From the NCBI GenBank assembly GCA_965262785.1, contig OZ253559.1, positions 3,658,001 to 3,722,000 on the forward strand: a stretch of DNA of 64,000 nt, in the 5' to 3' direction. The DNA is from G965218495 sp965262785 (GTDB lineage: Bacteria; Bacteroidota; Rhodothermia; Rhodothermales; Bin80). Positions 25,122 to 34,874 of this stretch are shown piece by piece (position 1 is the stretch's first letter; each line of letters opens with the position of its first letter). The notes below the pieces were generated by a model, which worked only from the letters and a program-made list of their open reading frames with translations, was not told the DNA's origin and did no database searches. Both the position numbers and the translations under genes were made by a program.

Positions 25122-26576
25122 TCAGGAAGCGCGGAGCCCGCCCAGTTGCATGGCCTGCGCGTCACGCTCTGTGAGAATAGGGATGTCCTCCTGGCCAGGC
25201 GGCATCATAGGACGGCTGGCCTTCCACCCCTCATCGAGCTGAACAGACACCCGATCTTCATTGATCAAAACCGGCCCGTTGTAGCGTCCGCTTATGGAGG
25301 AGTTCTCCAGCCGCAACACACCACGCGGGCATACCGTGGCACACATCCCGCACCCCACGCACGACGCGCGAACTATGTTTTGACCACGCTGGGCATACCA
25401 CCGCACGTCGATGCCCATCTCGCAATATGTGGAGCAGTTTCCGCAGGAAATGCACTGGCCGCCATTGGTAGTGATTCTGAAGCGCGAAATGTACTTCTGC
25501 AAGAGCCCTAACACCGCCGCCATCGGGCAACCAAACCGGCACCAGACACGTGTACCCATAATGGGATAAAACCCAACCCCGATAACGCCGGCGAAGATCA
25601 GCCCGATGAAGAAGCCGTACCACCGCGAAAACTGGCCGGATAGGGTGCCCAGAATGCCGCCGCCCGCAGCGCTATTCGCCCAAAGGAGCCCCGTTGTCAG
25701 AACCACGAACACTAGTACGGAGTGCACCATCCAACGCTCCACCTTCCAGGCACTGGTTGACTTGTCAGAAAGGTGACGAAACGGATCCCCGGCAGTTTCG
25801 GCAAGGCCTCCACAGCCGCATACCCACGAGCAGTACCAGCGCTTCCCAAAAAAGTAAGTGAGGACCGGTGTCGCAACGGCCGTGCCCATTATGCCCCAAA
25901 ACACCATGAAGACGCCGAGGCTCGAAGCATTGGTGAAGTAGGATATGCTGCTGGGCCATATGTAGTCGTACTTGAGCGGCCAGAAGTAGCTGAAGTAGTA
26001 CTCCGGCTGGTTGAGCACCTTCAGCAGGCCCGGGATCAGAAAAGCAAAGCCCAGCTGAAAGAACATCACACTGATCGTCCGCACGATCTGGTACCGGTTG
26101 TCTCGGTACTTGATGATCATGCGAGAGCCCATAATCAGCACCGCCATCGTATAGAAGAACCCGTATAGAAACCACCTGTCCGCCGCCTCATGGCGAAGCA
26201 AGTAGCTGAGCGAGTCCGTCATGCGAACGAGGTGCTCCAGATTGTGCGGAGCCCAGTACAGGATGACATAGAAGCCCGTAAAGACGATCCCCAGAAGCCA
26301 GCCGGCCATGCCGCGTGCCGTAGCAGGCGAGAACCACACATGGTTGTTGTCTACGCCGGCCGGGCGCTTGAAATAGCCGCTGAAAAGCACGCCGCAACCG
26401 GCGGTGACTAAGCCCATAGTGAGCCAAAGGCTTGTAGTGCGTGCTGCTTCTCCCCCACCAAACATCACGCAGAGCAGCGCTACCAGTCCTGCACCGATTA
26501 ATGCCAGCCCGACCTTGTCGCGCAGACTGTATGCGCTGCCCGGCGCTGTAAGCTGAAGGCTAGGAGTGCTACGCAT
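25122..26576 (-). CDS. NapH/NosR-like membrane polyferredoxin
   Basis: An integral membrane electron-transfer protein of 484 residues. Several hydrophobic helices span residues ~20-330. Cys motifs on the membrane part are KRWYCSWVCGCGGLAE and RVWCRFGCPMAAVLG, as in NapH and NosR. Two [4Fe-4S] motifs follow: CISCGNCSTYCEMG and CVGCGMCATVCPRG. It overlaps the oxidoreductase gene at 26569 by 8 bases, so the pair likely works together, passing electrons between a flavin and the quinone pool or a periplasmic acceptor. No nitrate or nitrous-oxide reductase gene is nearby. Confidence 0.87.
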   Translation of the reverse strand: MRSTPSLQLTAPGSAYSLRDKVGLALIGAGLVALLCVMFGGGEAARTTSLWLTMGLVTAGCGVLFSGYFKRPAGVDNNHVWFSPATARGMAGWLLGIVFTGFYVILYWAPHNLEHLVRMTDSLSYLLRHEAADRWFLYGFFYTMAVLIMGSRMIIKYRDNRYQIVRTISVMFFQLGFAFLIPGLLKVLNQPEYYFSYFWPLKYDYIWPSSISYFTNASSLGVFMVFWGIMGTAVATPVLTYFFGKRWYCSWVCGCGGLAETAGDPFRHLSDKSTSAWKVERWMVHSVLVFVVLTTGLLWANSAAGGGILGTLSGQFSRWYGFFIGLIFAGVIGVGFYPIMGTRVWCRFGCPMAAVLGLLQKYISRFRITTNGGQCISCGNCSTYCEMGIDVRWYAQRGQNIVRASCVGCGMCATVCPRGVLRLENSSISGRYNGPVLINEDRVSVQLDEGWKASRPMMPPGQEDIPILTERDAQAMQLGGLRAS

Positions 26577-27861
26577 GGCTTATTGCGGTTGGTTGGTACA
26601 TGCGGGCAAGGCTGCGGACATGGCGCCGGCCGAATTCCGCATCGAAGTGCGCACGTGAAAAGCCCTTCAGCACTTCGTCGACGGTGGCACCGCGAAGGAT
26701 CCAGCGCTCGCACACATCGTGGCGCAGCCGTGTCCCCAGCGCATTGAATCCCTGCACCACGCCGCTACGCGTTTCGTAGTCAATACGCAAGAGCTTCTTG
26801 GCCGCTTCATCCTTCCAGACAATGGTGCTGACGCCCTCCGGCAAGCTTGCCCGAATGTCGCCGTAGGTCTGGTACTCAATGGTGAAGAATTTCGCTGAAT
26901 TGAAGAATACGCCCCGATCGTAATAAGTACGCAGGCCACAGATCGTGCGTGCAACTGTCTTGCCGTGCCGGCGTCCAGTGTACCATAGCTGCTCCACGCG
27001 CCGACTACCGATGCCATCGCGGTCAAATTCGGCGCAGTCTCCCGCTGCATACACGTCCGGCGCGCTCGTTTCAAAATACTCGTTGACTACAATGCCGCGG
27101 TTCGTCTCTATGCCCGATGCCCTTGCAAGGTCGAGGTTGGGGTGCACCCCTACGGTGAGGCCGACAAACTGGCACGGAATCTCTTCCCCACCCTTGGTGG
27201 TAACGACGCGGCAGCGCCCGGCCTCATCTGGCAAGATGGCCTTCAGCTCCGTCGCAAGTCGCAGGTCGATGCCATGATCTCGGATTTCCTGGTTCACCAT
27301 GTCGGACTCCTCCTTGGGCAGTAGGTAGTCCATGTACCCCTTCTCGCGCACCAGGAACGTGGTGGGGATATGCCGCACGTGCAGCATCTCCGCCATCTCG
27401 ATGCCAATCAGGCCGCCGCCTACCACCACGGCACGGATGATCCCATTGGTCCACCGTTCCATAGTCACGAGGTCCGGGATGCCGTAGAGACCTTGCACGC
27501 CATCAAGGTCTTGGCCCGGCCAGCCAAACATGTTTGACTGAGAGCCAGTGGCCAGCAGTAACGCGTCGTAGTCCACTACGCGGCCTCCGCCCACGCTCAC
27601 GCGTTTCCTGGCAGTATCAATCTCCGTTGCGTAACCGCGCACCAAGTCAATGCCATTCTTTTCCCAGAAGCTGTCTTCGTACGGCTTGACCTCTTTGTAG
27701 CGCATGTGGCCCATGTAGATGTACATAAGTGCCGTCCGCGAATAGAAGTGGTCCGTTTCGGCCGAAATCAAGGTTATGCGCGCGGTGCCTAGCTTTCGGA
27801 TGAACCGCGCAGCCGTGACGCCTGTAACCCCATTTCCAATGATGACAACATGCCGCGGCAT
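26569..27861 (-). CDS. NAD(P)/FAD-dependent pyridine-nucleotide oxidoreductase
   Basis: The 430-residue flavoprotein starts with the FAD-binding HVVIIGNGVTGVTAARFI. The second Rossmann motif AVVVGGGLIGIEMAEML (~residue 145) binds NAD(P)H, and VYAAGDCAEFDRD (~275) closes the FAD site. It belongs to the nitrite-reductase/rubredoxin-reductase-like group. No redox-active CxxC is seen near the FAD site. It is the first gene of a unit with the polyferredoxin. It diverges from nadK, leaving 118 bases for the two promoters. Confidence 0.88.
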   Translation of the reverse strand: MPRHVVIIGNGVTGVTAARFIRKLGTARITLISAETDHFYSRTALMYIYMGHMRYKEVKPYEDSFWEKNGIDLVRGYATEIDTARKRVSVGGGRVVDYDALLLATGSQSNMFGWPGQDLDGVQGLYGIPDLVTMERWTNGIIRAVVVGGGLIGIEMAEMLHVRHIPTTFLVREKGYMDYLLPKEESDMVNQEIRDHGIDLRLATELKAILPDEAGRCRVVTTKGGEEIPCQFVGLTVGVHPNLDLARASGIETNRGIVVNEYFETSAPDVYAAGDCAEFDRDGIGSRRVEQLWYTGRRHGKTVARTICGLRTYYDRGVFFNSAKFFTIEYQTYGDIRASLPEGVSTIVWKDEAAKKLLRIDYETRSGVVQGFNALGTRLRHDVCERWILRGATVDEVLKGFSRAHFDAEFGRRHVRSLARMYQPTAISHA

Positions 27862-27979
27862 GATGCAATTTAGATTTGTTGCGTATAAGTGGGTCTATCG
27901 CAAAAGCGTAGCTGCTGTTCCAATGCGACGCAGCCTATCGTAAGGTACGTAAAGGCAGTCTCACTGCAAATATTTGATC

Positions 27980-28846
27980 ATGGTTTACGGCATTGCTGGC
28001 AACACGAGCAAGGAAGAAATCTGGGACCCTATTGCCTCCCTGCTTCAGTGGCTACGGTCGCAGGAACTTCCGTATAGCCTTCACGCTGACGTTGCCGCGG
28101 GCCTTCGGGCGCGGATTCCCAAGCTGCACCTTGCCGTCACGCCCGAGAAAGCACCCGACATCATCCTTTCCTTTGGCGGCGACGGCACGCTGTTGCGCAC
28201 GGCGCACCATGTGGCCCAAACCGGTACCCCGATCCTGGGCATTAACCTGGGCCGCCTTGGCTTTTTGGCTGAGGTGGACATCGCAGACGTGCGGGAAGCC
28301 ATCAAGCTCCTGGAAGCCGGCGCCTATCAAGTAGAGCCACGATTGGCCCTGTCGGTCGCAACGGGAGCTGCTCAGACCGCCGTGCAGTGGGCCCTGAATG
28401 ATGTCGTTGTGGCCCGCGCGGAATCCGCAGGACTGGTGGCGATAAGCGTCACGGCCGACGGAATGGCTTTGGACACGTATTGGGCCGACGGCCTGATCGT
28501 TGCCACGCCGACGGGTTCCACAGCGTATTCTCTTGCGGCAGGCGGCCCCATTGTCGCCCCCGGTACGGATGCGCTCCTAGTTACGCCGATTGCGAGCCAT
28601 AGCCTCACGGTGCGACCAGTAGTACTATCGGGCAATTCAGTAATTGACATCCAGGTTGCCGAGGCTAGTTTGCCATGCGTTCTGGCTGTTGACGGCACGA
28701 GTCGAGCGATGTCTGATGGATCTCTCATACGGATTCAGCGCGCTTCCCACACCGTTAGGCTGGTCCGGCTGGCCGGGCGGAACTACTTCCACACGCTCCG
28801 CTCCAAGCTGTCCTGGGGCGCAGGCCCACAACAGCGAACCAAATGA
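27980..28846 (+). CDS. nadK: NAD kinase
   Basis: This 288-residue enzyme phosphorylates NAD to NADP. The invariant GGDGT motif is LSFGGDGTLLRTA (~residue 60), and the second signature is TPTGSTAYSLAAGGP (~residue 175). The ATG at 27980 was preferred to the TTG two codons upstream. The stop overlaps the start of the DUF4292 gene by four bases (28843-28846). Confidence 0.94.
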   Translation: MVYGIAGNTSKEEIWDPIASLLQWLRSQELPYSLHADVAAGLRARIPKLHLAVTPEKAPDIILSFGGDGTLLRTAHHVAQTGTPILGINLGRLGFLAEVDIADVREAIKLLEAGAYQVEPRLALSVATGAAQTAVQWALNDVVVARAESAGLVAISVTADGMALDTYWADGLIVATPTGSTAYSLAAGGPIVAPGTDALLVTPIASHSLTVRPVVLSGNSVIDIQVAEASLPCVLAVDGTSRAMSDGSLIRIQRASHTVRLVRLAGRNYFHTLRSKLSWGAGPQQRTK

Positions 28847-29631
28847 AACTGTACCTGACCTTGGCGCTTGCCGTGACTGCGGGGGGATGCGGCAGCAGTC
28901 GCAGCGTGGTGAAAACCTCCGATGGTCTTTCGCTGAGTGCCATGGAAGTGGTCCGGAATGTCCAAGACATGGCGCAAACCTCCCACTCTACGCTGCAGAT
29001 CCAGGCTGACCTGTCGATACGCTCTCCGGCGTTCAACGGAAGCGTTCGGGCAGAGATCTCGCACCGCCGAGGGGACTCACTCTTTGCCTCACTGTCCGCC
29101 TCGGCGCTCCGCATCGAAGCCGGGCGCCTTTGGACCACACCCGACAGCTTTTTCTATTACGATCGACTTGAGAAACAGGTGGTATACGGCCCGGTGGCAT
29201 TCATGAGCCAACTAGTGCCCGGCCTATTCTCTGGAGACGATCTCTTTGAGCGGCTCCTGGGGCTCCTGGCTCCAGATGCGGACGAACTCTGGACGGTGGA
29301 ATACGCATCGGCGCAATATGCCCTCAGAAGCGAAGACTCGCTGACTCGCTATGTCATTGATCCGGCACTCTGGCGCGTAGTGCTACTCGAGAGACGAACG
29401 CCGGATGGTGCAGTTCTTGAATCACTCCTGTATCCGGAATTTGCTAGCGTCCAGGGAATGCAGTACCCCAAACGGGTGATTCTTCAGCGCCCGGGCGAAG
29501 GTGTAGCCGTTTCCGCGCATTTCCGTGCGGTGGTATTGGATCCTGATGGTCTGGACTTTTCGCTGCGCGTACCCCCGGATGTGCCTTGGGTGCATGCTAG
29601 GGATTTACTGCCAGTGCAGGGCGGACAGTGA
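28843..29631 (+). CDS. DUF4292-type lipoprotein
   Basis: A 262-residue envelope lipoprotein with signal peptide MKLYLTLALAVTAGGC, where the Cys is lipidated. The body has the alternating strand pattern of LolB/LolA-like DUF4292 proteins (for example LQIQADLSIRSPAFNGSVRAE). DUF4292 proteins are typical of Bacteroidota and Rhodothermota and often lie near outer-membrane or tetratricopeptide genes. It is translationally coupled to nadK. Function likely in envelope lipid or lipoprotein handling, by fold only. Confidence 0.78.
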   Translation: MKLYLTLALAVTAGGCGSSRSVVKTSDGLSLSAMEVVRNVQDMAQTSHSTLQIQADLSIRSPAFNGSVRAEISHRRGDSLFASLSASALRIEAGRLWTTPDSFFYYDRLEKQVVYGPVAFMSQLVPGLFSGDDLFERLLGLLAPDADELWTVEYASAQYALRSEDSLTRYVIDPALWRVVLLERRTPDGAVLESLLYPEFASVQGMQYPKRVILQRPGEGVAVSAHFRAVVLDPDGLDFSLRVPPDVPWVHARDLLPVQGGQ

Positions 29632-29716
29632 GCCGTTTTCACGTGCAATTACGCCGGCAGCACGCCCAGCTGCTGTATATTTTCACTGTACTCTTACCAC
29701 AAGAATATCTTGAACT

Positions 29717-31135
29717 ATGGCCCAGAGTTATGATGTCATCGTGGTTGGTACCGGTCCAGGCGGCTACGAATCTGCCATACGTGCGACGCAACTCGGCTTC
29801 AAGACGGCCGTCATTGAGAAAAATAAGCTTGGCGGCGTGTGTCTGAACGTTGGCTGCATCCCGACGAAGGCGCTGCTGAAGAGCGCCGAAATCATGGCCT
29901 ATGCCGATCATCTGTCCGACTATGGCCTGACCCTTGACGGCAAGGTCACGCCGGACTTCCCGAAGGTCATTCAACGCAGCCGCGCGGTTGCCAACAAGAT
30001 GAATCGGGGCGTCCAGTTTCTCATGAAGAAGAATAGTATCGACGTCATCAGTGGCCACGCCAAAGTCTTGCGCGGGGGTAGCGTCAGCATTGAGCCGTCC
30101 GTCGATATGGACGGCAAGACGGTAGGCAAACGGCAAACAGTAACGGCCAAGCATACCATCCTGGCCACGGGTGGCCGTGCTCGTGAAATCCCGCCCCTGC
30201 CCATTGACGGCAAGAACATTATTGACTACAAGGGGGCCCTGCTACAGCCTTCCCGGCCGGATCGCCTGGTAGTCGTCGGCGCTGGCGCAATCGGCGTGGA
30301 ATTCGCCTATTTCTATCACCACATGGGTAGCAAGGTTACGCTGGTTGAGCTGGTGGACCGGCTTGTGCCTGTAGAAGACGCCGATGTGTCCAAGGAGCTT
30401 CAGCGCTCCTTCCGCAAGGCTGGCATCTCCATCATGACGAGTGCAGCCGTGAGCGAGGTCGACACAAGTGGTACCCCGCTCAAAGTCGCTGTTCGGGGCA
30501 AGCGAAGCACAAAGGTAATCGAAGCCGACCAGGTCCTCTCGGCCGTAGGCATCACCGGCAACATCGAGGACTTAGGCTTAGAAGCGTTGGGCATCAAGAC
30601 GGACCGAGGATTCATCGTCACAGACGAGTTCAGTAAGACGACCTCCCCTGGCGTCTATGCGATCGGGGATGTGGCTGGCCCCCCTTGGCTCGCCCATAAA
30701 GCCAGCCATGAAGGCATTCTGTGCATTGAGAAAATCGCAGGCAAAGACGTGCAGCCGCTCAACAAGAACAACGTGCCAGGCTGCACCTACTGTCAGCCGC
30801 AAATTGCCTCGGTGGGCTACACCGAAGCCAAAGCACTCGAAGCGGGCTATGAGGTTAAGGTGGGCAAGTTTCCGTTTTCGGCCTCCGGCAAGGCGTCGGC
30901 AGCTGGCCATACAGGCGGCTTTGTCAAAGTCATCTACGACGAGAAGTACGGCGAACTACTCGGCTGCCATATCATCGGGCAGGACGCCACGGAACTCATA
31001 GCCGAAGCCGTCGCAGCACGCGAATTGGAGACTACCCACCACGAGATCCTGGAAACCATGCACCCGCATCCCACGCTTTCGGAGGCGATGCTTGAGGCCA
31101 CGCGTGCAGCCTTCGGCATCTCGATCAACACGTAA
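29717..31135 (+). CDS. lpdA: Dihydrolipoyl dehydrogenase
   Basis: The E3 flavoenzyme of 2-oxoacid dehydrogenase and glycine-cleavage complexes, 472 residues. The FAD motif GTGPGGYESAIRATQLG is followed by the redox disulfide GGVCLNVGCIPTKALLKS. The NAD motif VVVGAGAIGVEFAYF lies near residue 190, and the C-terminal catalytic HPHPTLSEAMLEA near 445. All active residues are present. A TATATTTT box at about 29674 may be part of its promoter. Convergent with metG, 7 bases apart. Confidence 0.96.
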   Translation: MAQSYDVIVVGTGPGGYESAIRATQLGFKTAVIEKNKLGGVCLNVGCIPTKALLKSAEIMAYADHLSDYGLTLDGKVTPDFPKVIQRSRAVANKMNRGVQFLMKKNSIDVISGHAKVLRGGSVSIEPSVDMDGKTVGKRQTVTAKHTILATGGRAREIPPLPIDGKNIIDYKGALLQPSRPDRLVVVGAGAIGVEFAYFYHHMGSKVTLVELVDRLVPVEDADVSKELQRSFRKAGISIMTSAAVSEVDTSGTPLKVAVRGKRSTKVIEADQVLSAVGITGNIEDLGLEALGIKTDRGFIVTDEFSKTTSPGVYAIGDVAGPPWLAHKASHEGILCIEKIAGKDVQPLNKNNVPGCTYCQPQIASVGYTEAKALEAGYEVKVGKFPFSASGKASAAGHTGGFVKVIYDEKYGELLGCHIIGQDATELIAEAVAARELETTHHEILETMHPHPTLSEAMLEATRAAFGISINT

Positions 31136-31142
31136 GCACTTG

Positions 31143-33239
31143 CTACCGAACGACGGCGCCATCTTCGCCGTCCGCGGTCACGATCGATAGGCGACCTTCG
31201 CGATCCTCGGCCATTAGCAGCATCCCCCGGCTTTCAAGGCCCATCATCTTGCGGGGCTGGAGATTCGCCACTGCAACTACGCGCCGCCCCACCAGGGACG
31301 CGGGTTCAAAGTGCTGGGCCACCCCCGCAAGGACCTGACGCTTTTCGTAGCCCAAGTCCACCTGAAGGCGGACAAGCTTCCTGGACTTCTTCACGCGCTC
31401 GGCCGAAAGCACGGTCCCCATCCGCAGGTCTAACTTCGCAAAAGACTCGTAGTCGATGGTAGGTTTCGGCTCGGCATACGGCAGCGCCGCTTCTTCTTCT
31501 TCTTCTTGACCGGACAGCTTGGCAACCTGGACGTCAATGACGCCGTCGTCCACCTTGGCAAATAGTATTGCCCGCTTGCCTAACGGATGCCCATCGCAAA
31601 GCAGCGGTGCGCCCGCCTCATGCCACCCTATTGGGGCCTCTTTTGGGCCGTCTGGCATGCTGGACCGTACGCCTTCCAGGCAAAGCATCCTGCGCAATCT
31701 GGCTGCCGTGAACGGGAGCACAGGGTCCATAAGCACACTCAAAGCGGAGCATACCTGGAGCGACACGTTGATAGTGTTCGCGCAGGCCTGCCGGTTGCTT
31801 TTTCGCGTCTTCCAAGGCTGAGAGTCGTTAAAGTACTTGTTTCCCAGCCGCGCCACATCCATGGTGATGGCAACAGCTTCGCGGAATCGAAACCGCTTGT
31901 ACGAATCCCCGATACGCCTGGGAAATTCCGCGAGCTGCCCAAGCACTTTCTGATCCAACGCACCGGGACTTTCCAATGGCGGCACGACGTTGCCAAATTC
32001 TTTTTCGGCAAAGGTTAACGACCGGTTGACGAAATTGCCAAGAATGTCCGCCAGTTCGGAGTTTACGCGGGCCTGAAAATCTTTCCAGCTAAAGTCGGAG
32101 TCCTTGGACTCCGGCAGCGTAGACGCCAGCGCATAGCGCAAGAGATCGGGCGGAAAGTCCTCCAAGTACTCATGCAACCATACCGCCCACCCGCGGCTGG
32201 TAGAGAGCTTCTTGCCTTCTATCGTCAAAAACTCGTTCGCCGGCACATTGGCGGGCAAGACGTAGTCTCCATGCCCCATCAGCATAGCCGGGAACATCAG
32301 CGTATGGAAGACGATGTTATCCTTGCCTATGAAGTGAATCAGCATCGACTCGGAGTTCTTCCAATACCGCTCCCAAAGCGCAGGATCTCCCTTGCGCTCT
32401 GACCACTCACGTGTCGCTGAGATATATCCGATCGGCGCATCAAACCACACATAGATCACTTTGCCACTGGCACTTACCCCGGCGGCTTCCGCTACCTCCG
32501 GAGGTACCGGCACGCCCCAAGGCACGTCACGCGTGATGGCGCGGTCACGGAGGCCATTGGTGAACCACGCCCCGATCTGGCCGAGGACGTTGGGCTTCCA
32601 TTCTGGGTGGGAATCTACAAATGCTTCCAAGCGCGCTTGCCAGTCTCCCAACGGGAGGTACCAGTGGGTAGTTTCGCGAAACTCCGGAACGGCGTCGGAA
32701 AGCGTGCTGCGCGGATTGGAGATTTCAGCCGGGCTCAGCGAGGTACCACAACGCTCACACTGGTCGCCGTAGGCGTCTTCGTATCCACATTGTGGGCAGG
32801 TGCCCTTGACAAAGCGGTCAGCAAGGAAGACGCCAGCCTTGGCGTCGTAGAGCTGCTCGTCCGTCTTCAGCACGAAGACATTCTCGTGCGCAAGGCGCCT
32901 AAAGAAGTCTTGGCTGGTCTCCTTGTGAACGGGCCCTGATGTGCGCCCGTAGTGGTCAAAGCTCATGCCAAAGGCGGCAAAGCTATCTCGGATTAAGGGA
33001 TGGAACCGGTCGACAATCGTCTGAGGGGAGGTGCCTTCGTGCAGCGCACGTACCACAATCGCCACACCAAATTCATCAGAGCCGCAGACATACACGATGT
33101 CGCGTCCATTCAGTCGCTGGTAGCGGCAATACAGGTCAGCAGGCAGATACGCGCCAGCTAAGTGACCAATATGGATGGGGCCGTTTGCATACGGCAACGC
33201 GGAGGTGACCAAAATCCGCTTAAACGCCTTTTCACTCAC
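31143..33239 (-). CDS. metG: Methionyl-tRNA synthetase with C-terminal tRNA-binding domain
   Basis: The protein has 698 residues. PYANGPIHIGHLAGAYLPAD carries the HIGH motif, zinc-binding knuckles lie in CPQCGYEDAYGDQCERCG, and the KMSKS loop is KLSTSRG. The helical anticodon domain follows. The last ~110 residues (from FAKLDLRMGTVLSAERVKKS) are the EMAP-II/Trbp-like OB fold that increases tRNA binding and supports dimers. This is the complete MetG1-type architecture. Confidence 0.96.
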   Translation of the reverse strand: MSEKAFKRILVTSALPYANGPIHIGHLAGAYLPADLYCRYQRLNGRDIVYVCGSDEFGVAIVVRALHEGTSPQTIVDRFHPLIRDSFAAFGMSFDHYGRTSGPVHKETSQDFFRRLAHENVFVLKTDEQLYDAKAGVFLADRFVKGTCPQCGYEDAYGDQCERCGTSLSPAEISNPRSTLSDAVPEFRETTHWYLPLGDWQARLEAFVDSHPEWKPNVLGQIGAWFTNGLRDRAITRDVPWGVPVPPEVAEAAGVSASGKVIYVWFDAPIGYISATREWSERKGDPALWERYWKNSESMLIHFIGKDNIVFHTLMFPAMLMGHGDYVLPANVPANEFLTIEGKKLSTSRGWAVWLHEYLEDFPPDLLRYALASTLPESKDSDFSWKDFQARVNSELADILGNFVNRSLTFAEKEFGNVVPPLESPGALDQKVLGQLAEFPRRIGDSYKRFRFREAVAITMDVARLGNKYFNDSQPWKTRKSNRQACANTINVSLQVCSALSVLMDPVLPFTAARLRRMLCLEGVRSSMPDGPKEAPIGWHEAGAPLLCDGHPLGKRAILFAKVDDGVIDVQVAKLSGQEEEEEAALPYAEPKPTIDYESFAKLDLRMGTVLSAERVKKSRKLVRLQVDLGYEKRQVLAGVAQHFEPASLVGRRVVAVANLQPRKMMGLESRGMLLMAEDREGRLSIVTADGEDGAVVR

Positions 33240-33387
33240 TCAAGCCTCGCGTCGGAGTATATCAAGACATGAACCTGATTGTACCCTTCCCGTACATGCG
33301 TGATCCACTTCCGCGGGCTTTCACCCTATCTTGATCGGGTGGGGCACGCGCCGTGCCTTATTTTTACGTTCGTATCGCAAAGTACCA

Positions 33388-33996
33388 ATGACTGAATCGC
33401 AGGCCTTACAAGATCGGATTGCCACCGTGCGGCGAGCCACCCGTGAAACCGATGTAACGGTACGCATAAACCTAGACGGGACCGGCCAGCACAAGAACAC
33501 CACGGCGATAGGGTTCCTGGATCATATGCTGGACCTTTTCGCACGGCACAGCGGACTGGATCTCTCAGTGTCCTGCAAGGGCGACCTGCACGTTGATGAG
33601 CATCATAGTGTTGAAGATGTGGGCATCACGCTGGGGCAGGCAGTCCGACAGGCCTTGGGTGAGAAGAGCTACATCTCGCGGTACGGTCTGGCATACGTGC
33701 CCATGGATGATGCTCTGGCGCGTGCTGTTGTGGACCTTTCGGGGCGCTTCACGCTTCACTTTGAAGCGGCGTTCAACCGGGATAGGGTAGGCGGCTTTCC
33801 TACAGAGCTCGTTCGGCATTTTTGGTACAGCTTTGCCGAACAGGCTGCCTGCACGCTCCACATCAGCGTGCTTTACGGAATCAATACGCACCATCAAGTC
33901 GAGGCCATCTTTAAGGCAGTAGCCCGTGCGCTGCGCGCCGCTGTGCGGCGCGACACTGCAGGCGCGCGCGTGCCGTCAACCAAGGGTGTTGTCTGA
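33388..33996 (+). CDS. hisB: Imidazoleglycerol-phosphate dehydratase
   Basis: The monofunctional dehydratase of histidine synthesis, about 202 residues from the Met at 33388. The metal-binding motifs are GFLDHMLDLFARHSG and the duplicated HHSVEDVGITLGQ with a later INTHHQVEAIFKAVARAL. No phosphatase domain is fused, so histidinol-phosphate phosphatase must come from elsewhere. It heads the plus-strand run hisB-proC-hisH-hisA-hisF. Confidence 0.95.
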   Translation: MTESQALQDRIATVRRATRETDVTVRINLDGTGQHKNTTAIGFLDHMLDLFARHSGLDLSVSCKGDLHVDEHHSVEDVGITLGQAVRQALGEKSYISRYGLAYVPMDDALARAVVDLSGRFTLHFEAAFNRDRVGGFPTELVRHFWYSFAEQAACTLHISVLYGINTHHQVEAIFKAVARALRAAVRRDTAGARVPSTKGVV

Positions 33997-34035
33997 TGAG
34001 ACCGCCTGGAGTCCGGTGAACATTCACAGTCGATC

Positions 34036-34857
34036 ATGACCTTAGCAGCCCAGTCGATTGCCGTCCTTGGCGCCGGCAATATCGGCCGCGCGCTTATCGG
34101 TGGGCTCATTCGTGGCGGCCATCTTCGCCCTGAGAAGATCCGCGCCACGCGGCGCCAGCCCACGGCAATTGCCGCCCTGCAGGCAGACTTTCCCGGGATG
34201 CACTGTGGATCCGACAACGTCGCCGCTGTCCGAGGCGCTTCCCTGGTGGTGCTGGCTGTAAAGCCTTCTAACGCCCAAGACATCATTGACGAAGTCCGAG
34301 CCCACATCGGCCCGAACACTCTGATCGTGTCGGTCTTGGCAGGTCTTACCACCGATGCAATCGCAAAGGCGTTTGGGGGGCAACACCCGGTTGTGCGTAC
34401 CATGCCCAACACGCCCATGATCGTCGACGAAGGCGCCACGGCCATTACGCGCGGTACCCATACCGAGCTGGCACACGTTGAGGTAGTGCGTCACATGTTC
34501 GAGGCGGTCGGCAAGGTAGAGCAGGTTCCGGAGCACCTCATGGATGCCGAAACGGGCCTGTCCGGCAGCGGCCCCGCATATGTCTACATGCTCATAGAAG
34601 CACTGACCGATGCAGGCGTGAAACAGGGGCTAAAACGTCCGGTGGCGTTCAGGCTCGCCACCCAAACGGTTCTCGGCGCTGCTACATTGGTGGCGCAAAC
34701 AGGCAAGCATCCTGCCATTCTTCGCGATGAAGTCACCACGCCGGGTGGCACAGCCATCGCGGCGATCGCAGAGCTCGAATCCCACGGACTGCGCACGATG
34801 TTCATCAACGCGGTGGCCACAGCCACGCAGCGCTCGAAGGAGCTGAGTTGGATGTAA
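34036..34857 (+). CDS. proC: Pyrroline-5-carboxylate reductase
   Basis: ProC reduces pyrroline-5-carboxylate to proline with NAD(P)H. The 273-residue protein has the N-terminal Rossmann motif IAVLGAGNIGRALIGGLIRGG, TGLSGSGPAYVYMLIEALTD (the dimer/active-site helix), and VTTPGGTAIAAIAELE. Placed between hisB and hisH with short gaps (39 and 17 bases), it is probably co-transcribed with histidine genes. Confidence 0.95.
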   Translation: MTLAAQSIAVLGAGNIGRALIGGLIRGGHLRPEKIRATRRQPTAIAALQADFPGMHCGSDNVAAVRGASLVVLAVKPSNAQDIIDEVRAHIGPNTLIVSVLAGLTTDAIAKAFGGQHPVVRTMPNTPMIVDEGATAITRGTHTELAHVEVVRHMFEAVGKVEQVPEHLMDAETGLSGSGPAYVYMLIEALTDAGVKQGLKRPVAFRLATQTVLGAATLVAQTGKHPAILRDEVTTPGGTAIAAIAELESHGLRTMFINAVATATQRSKELSWM

Positions 34858-34874
34858 GCCCATGCCGCCGAATC

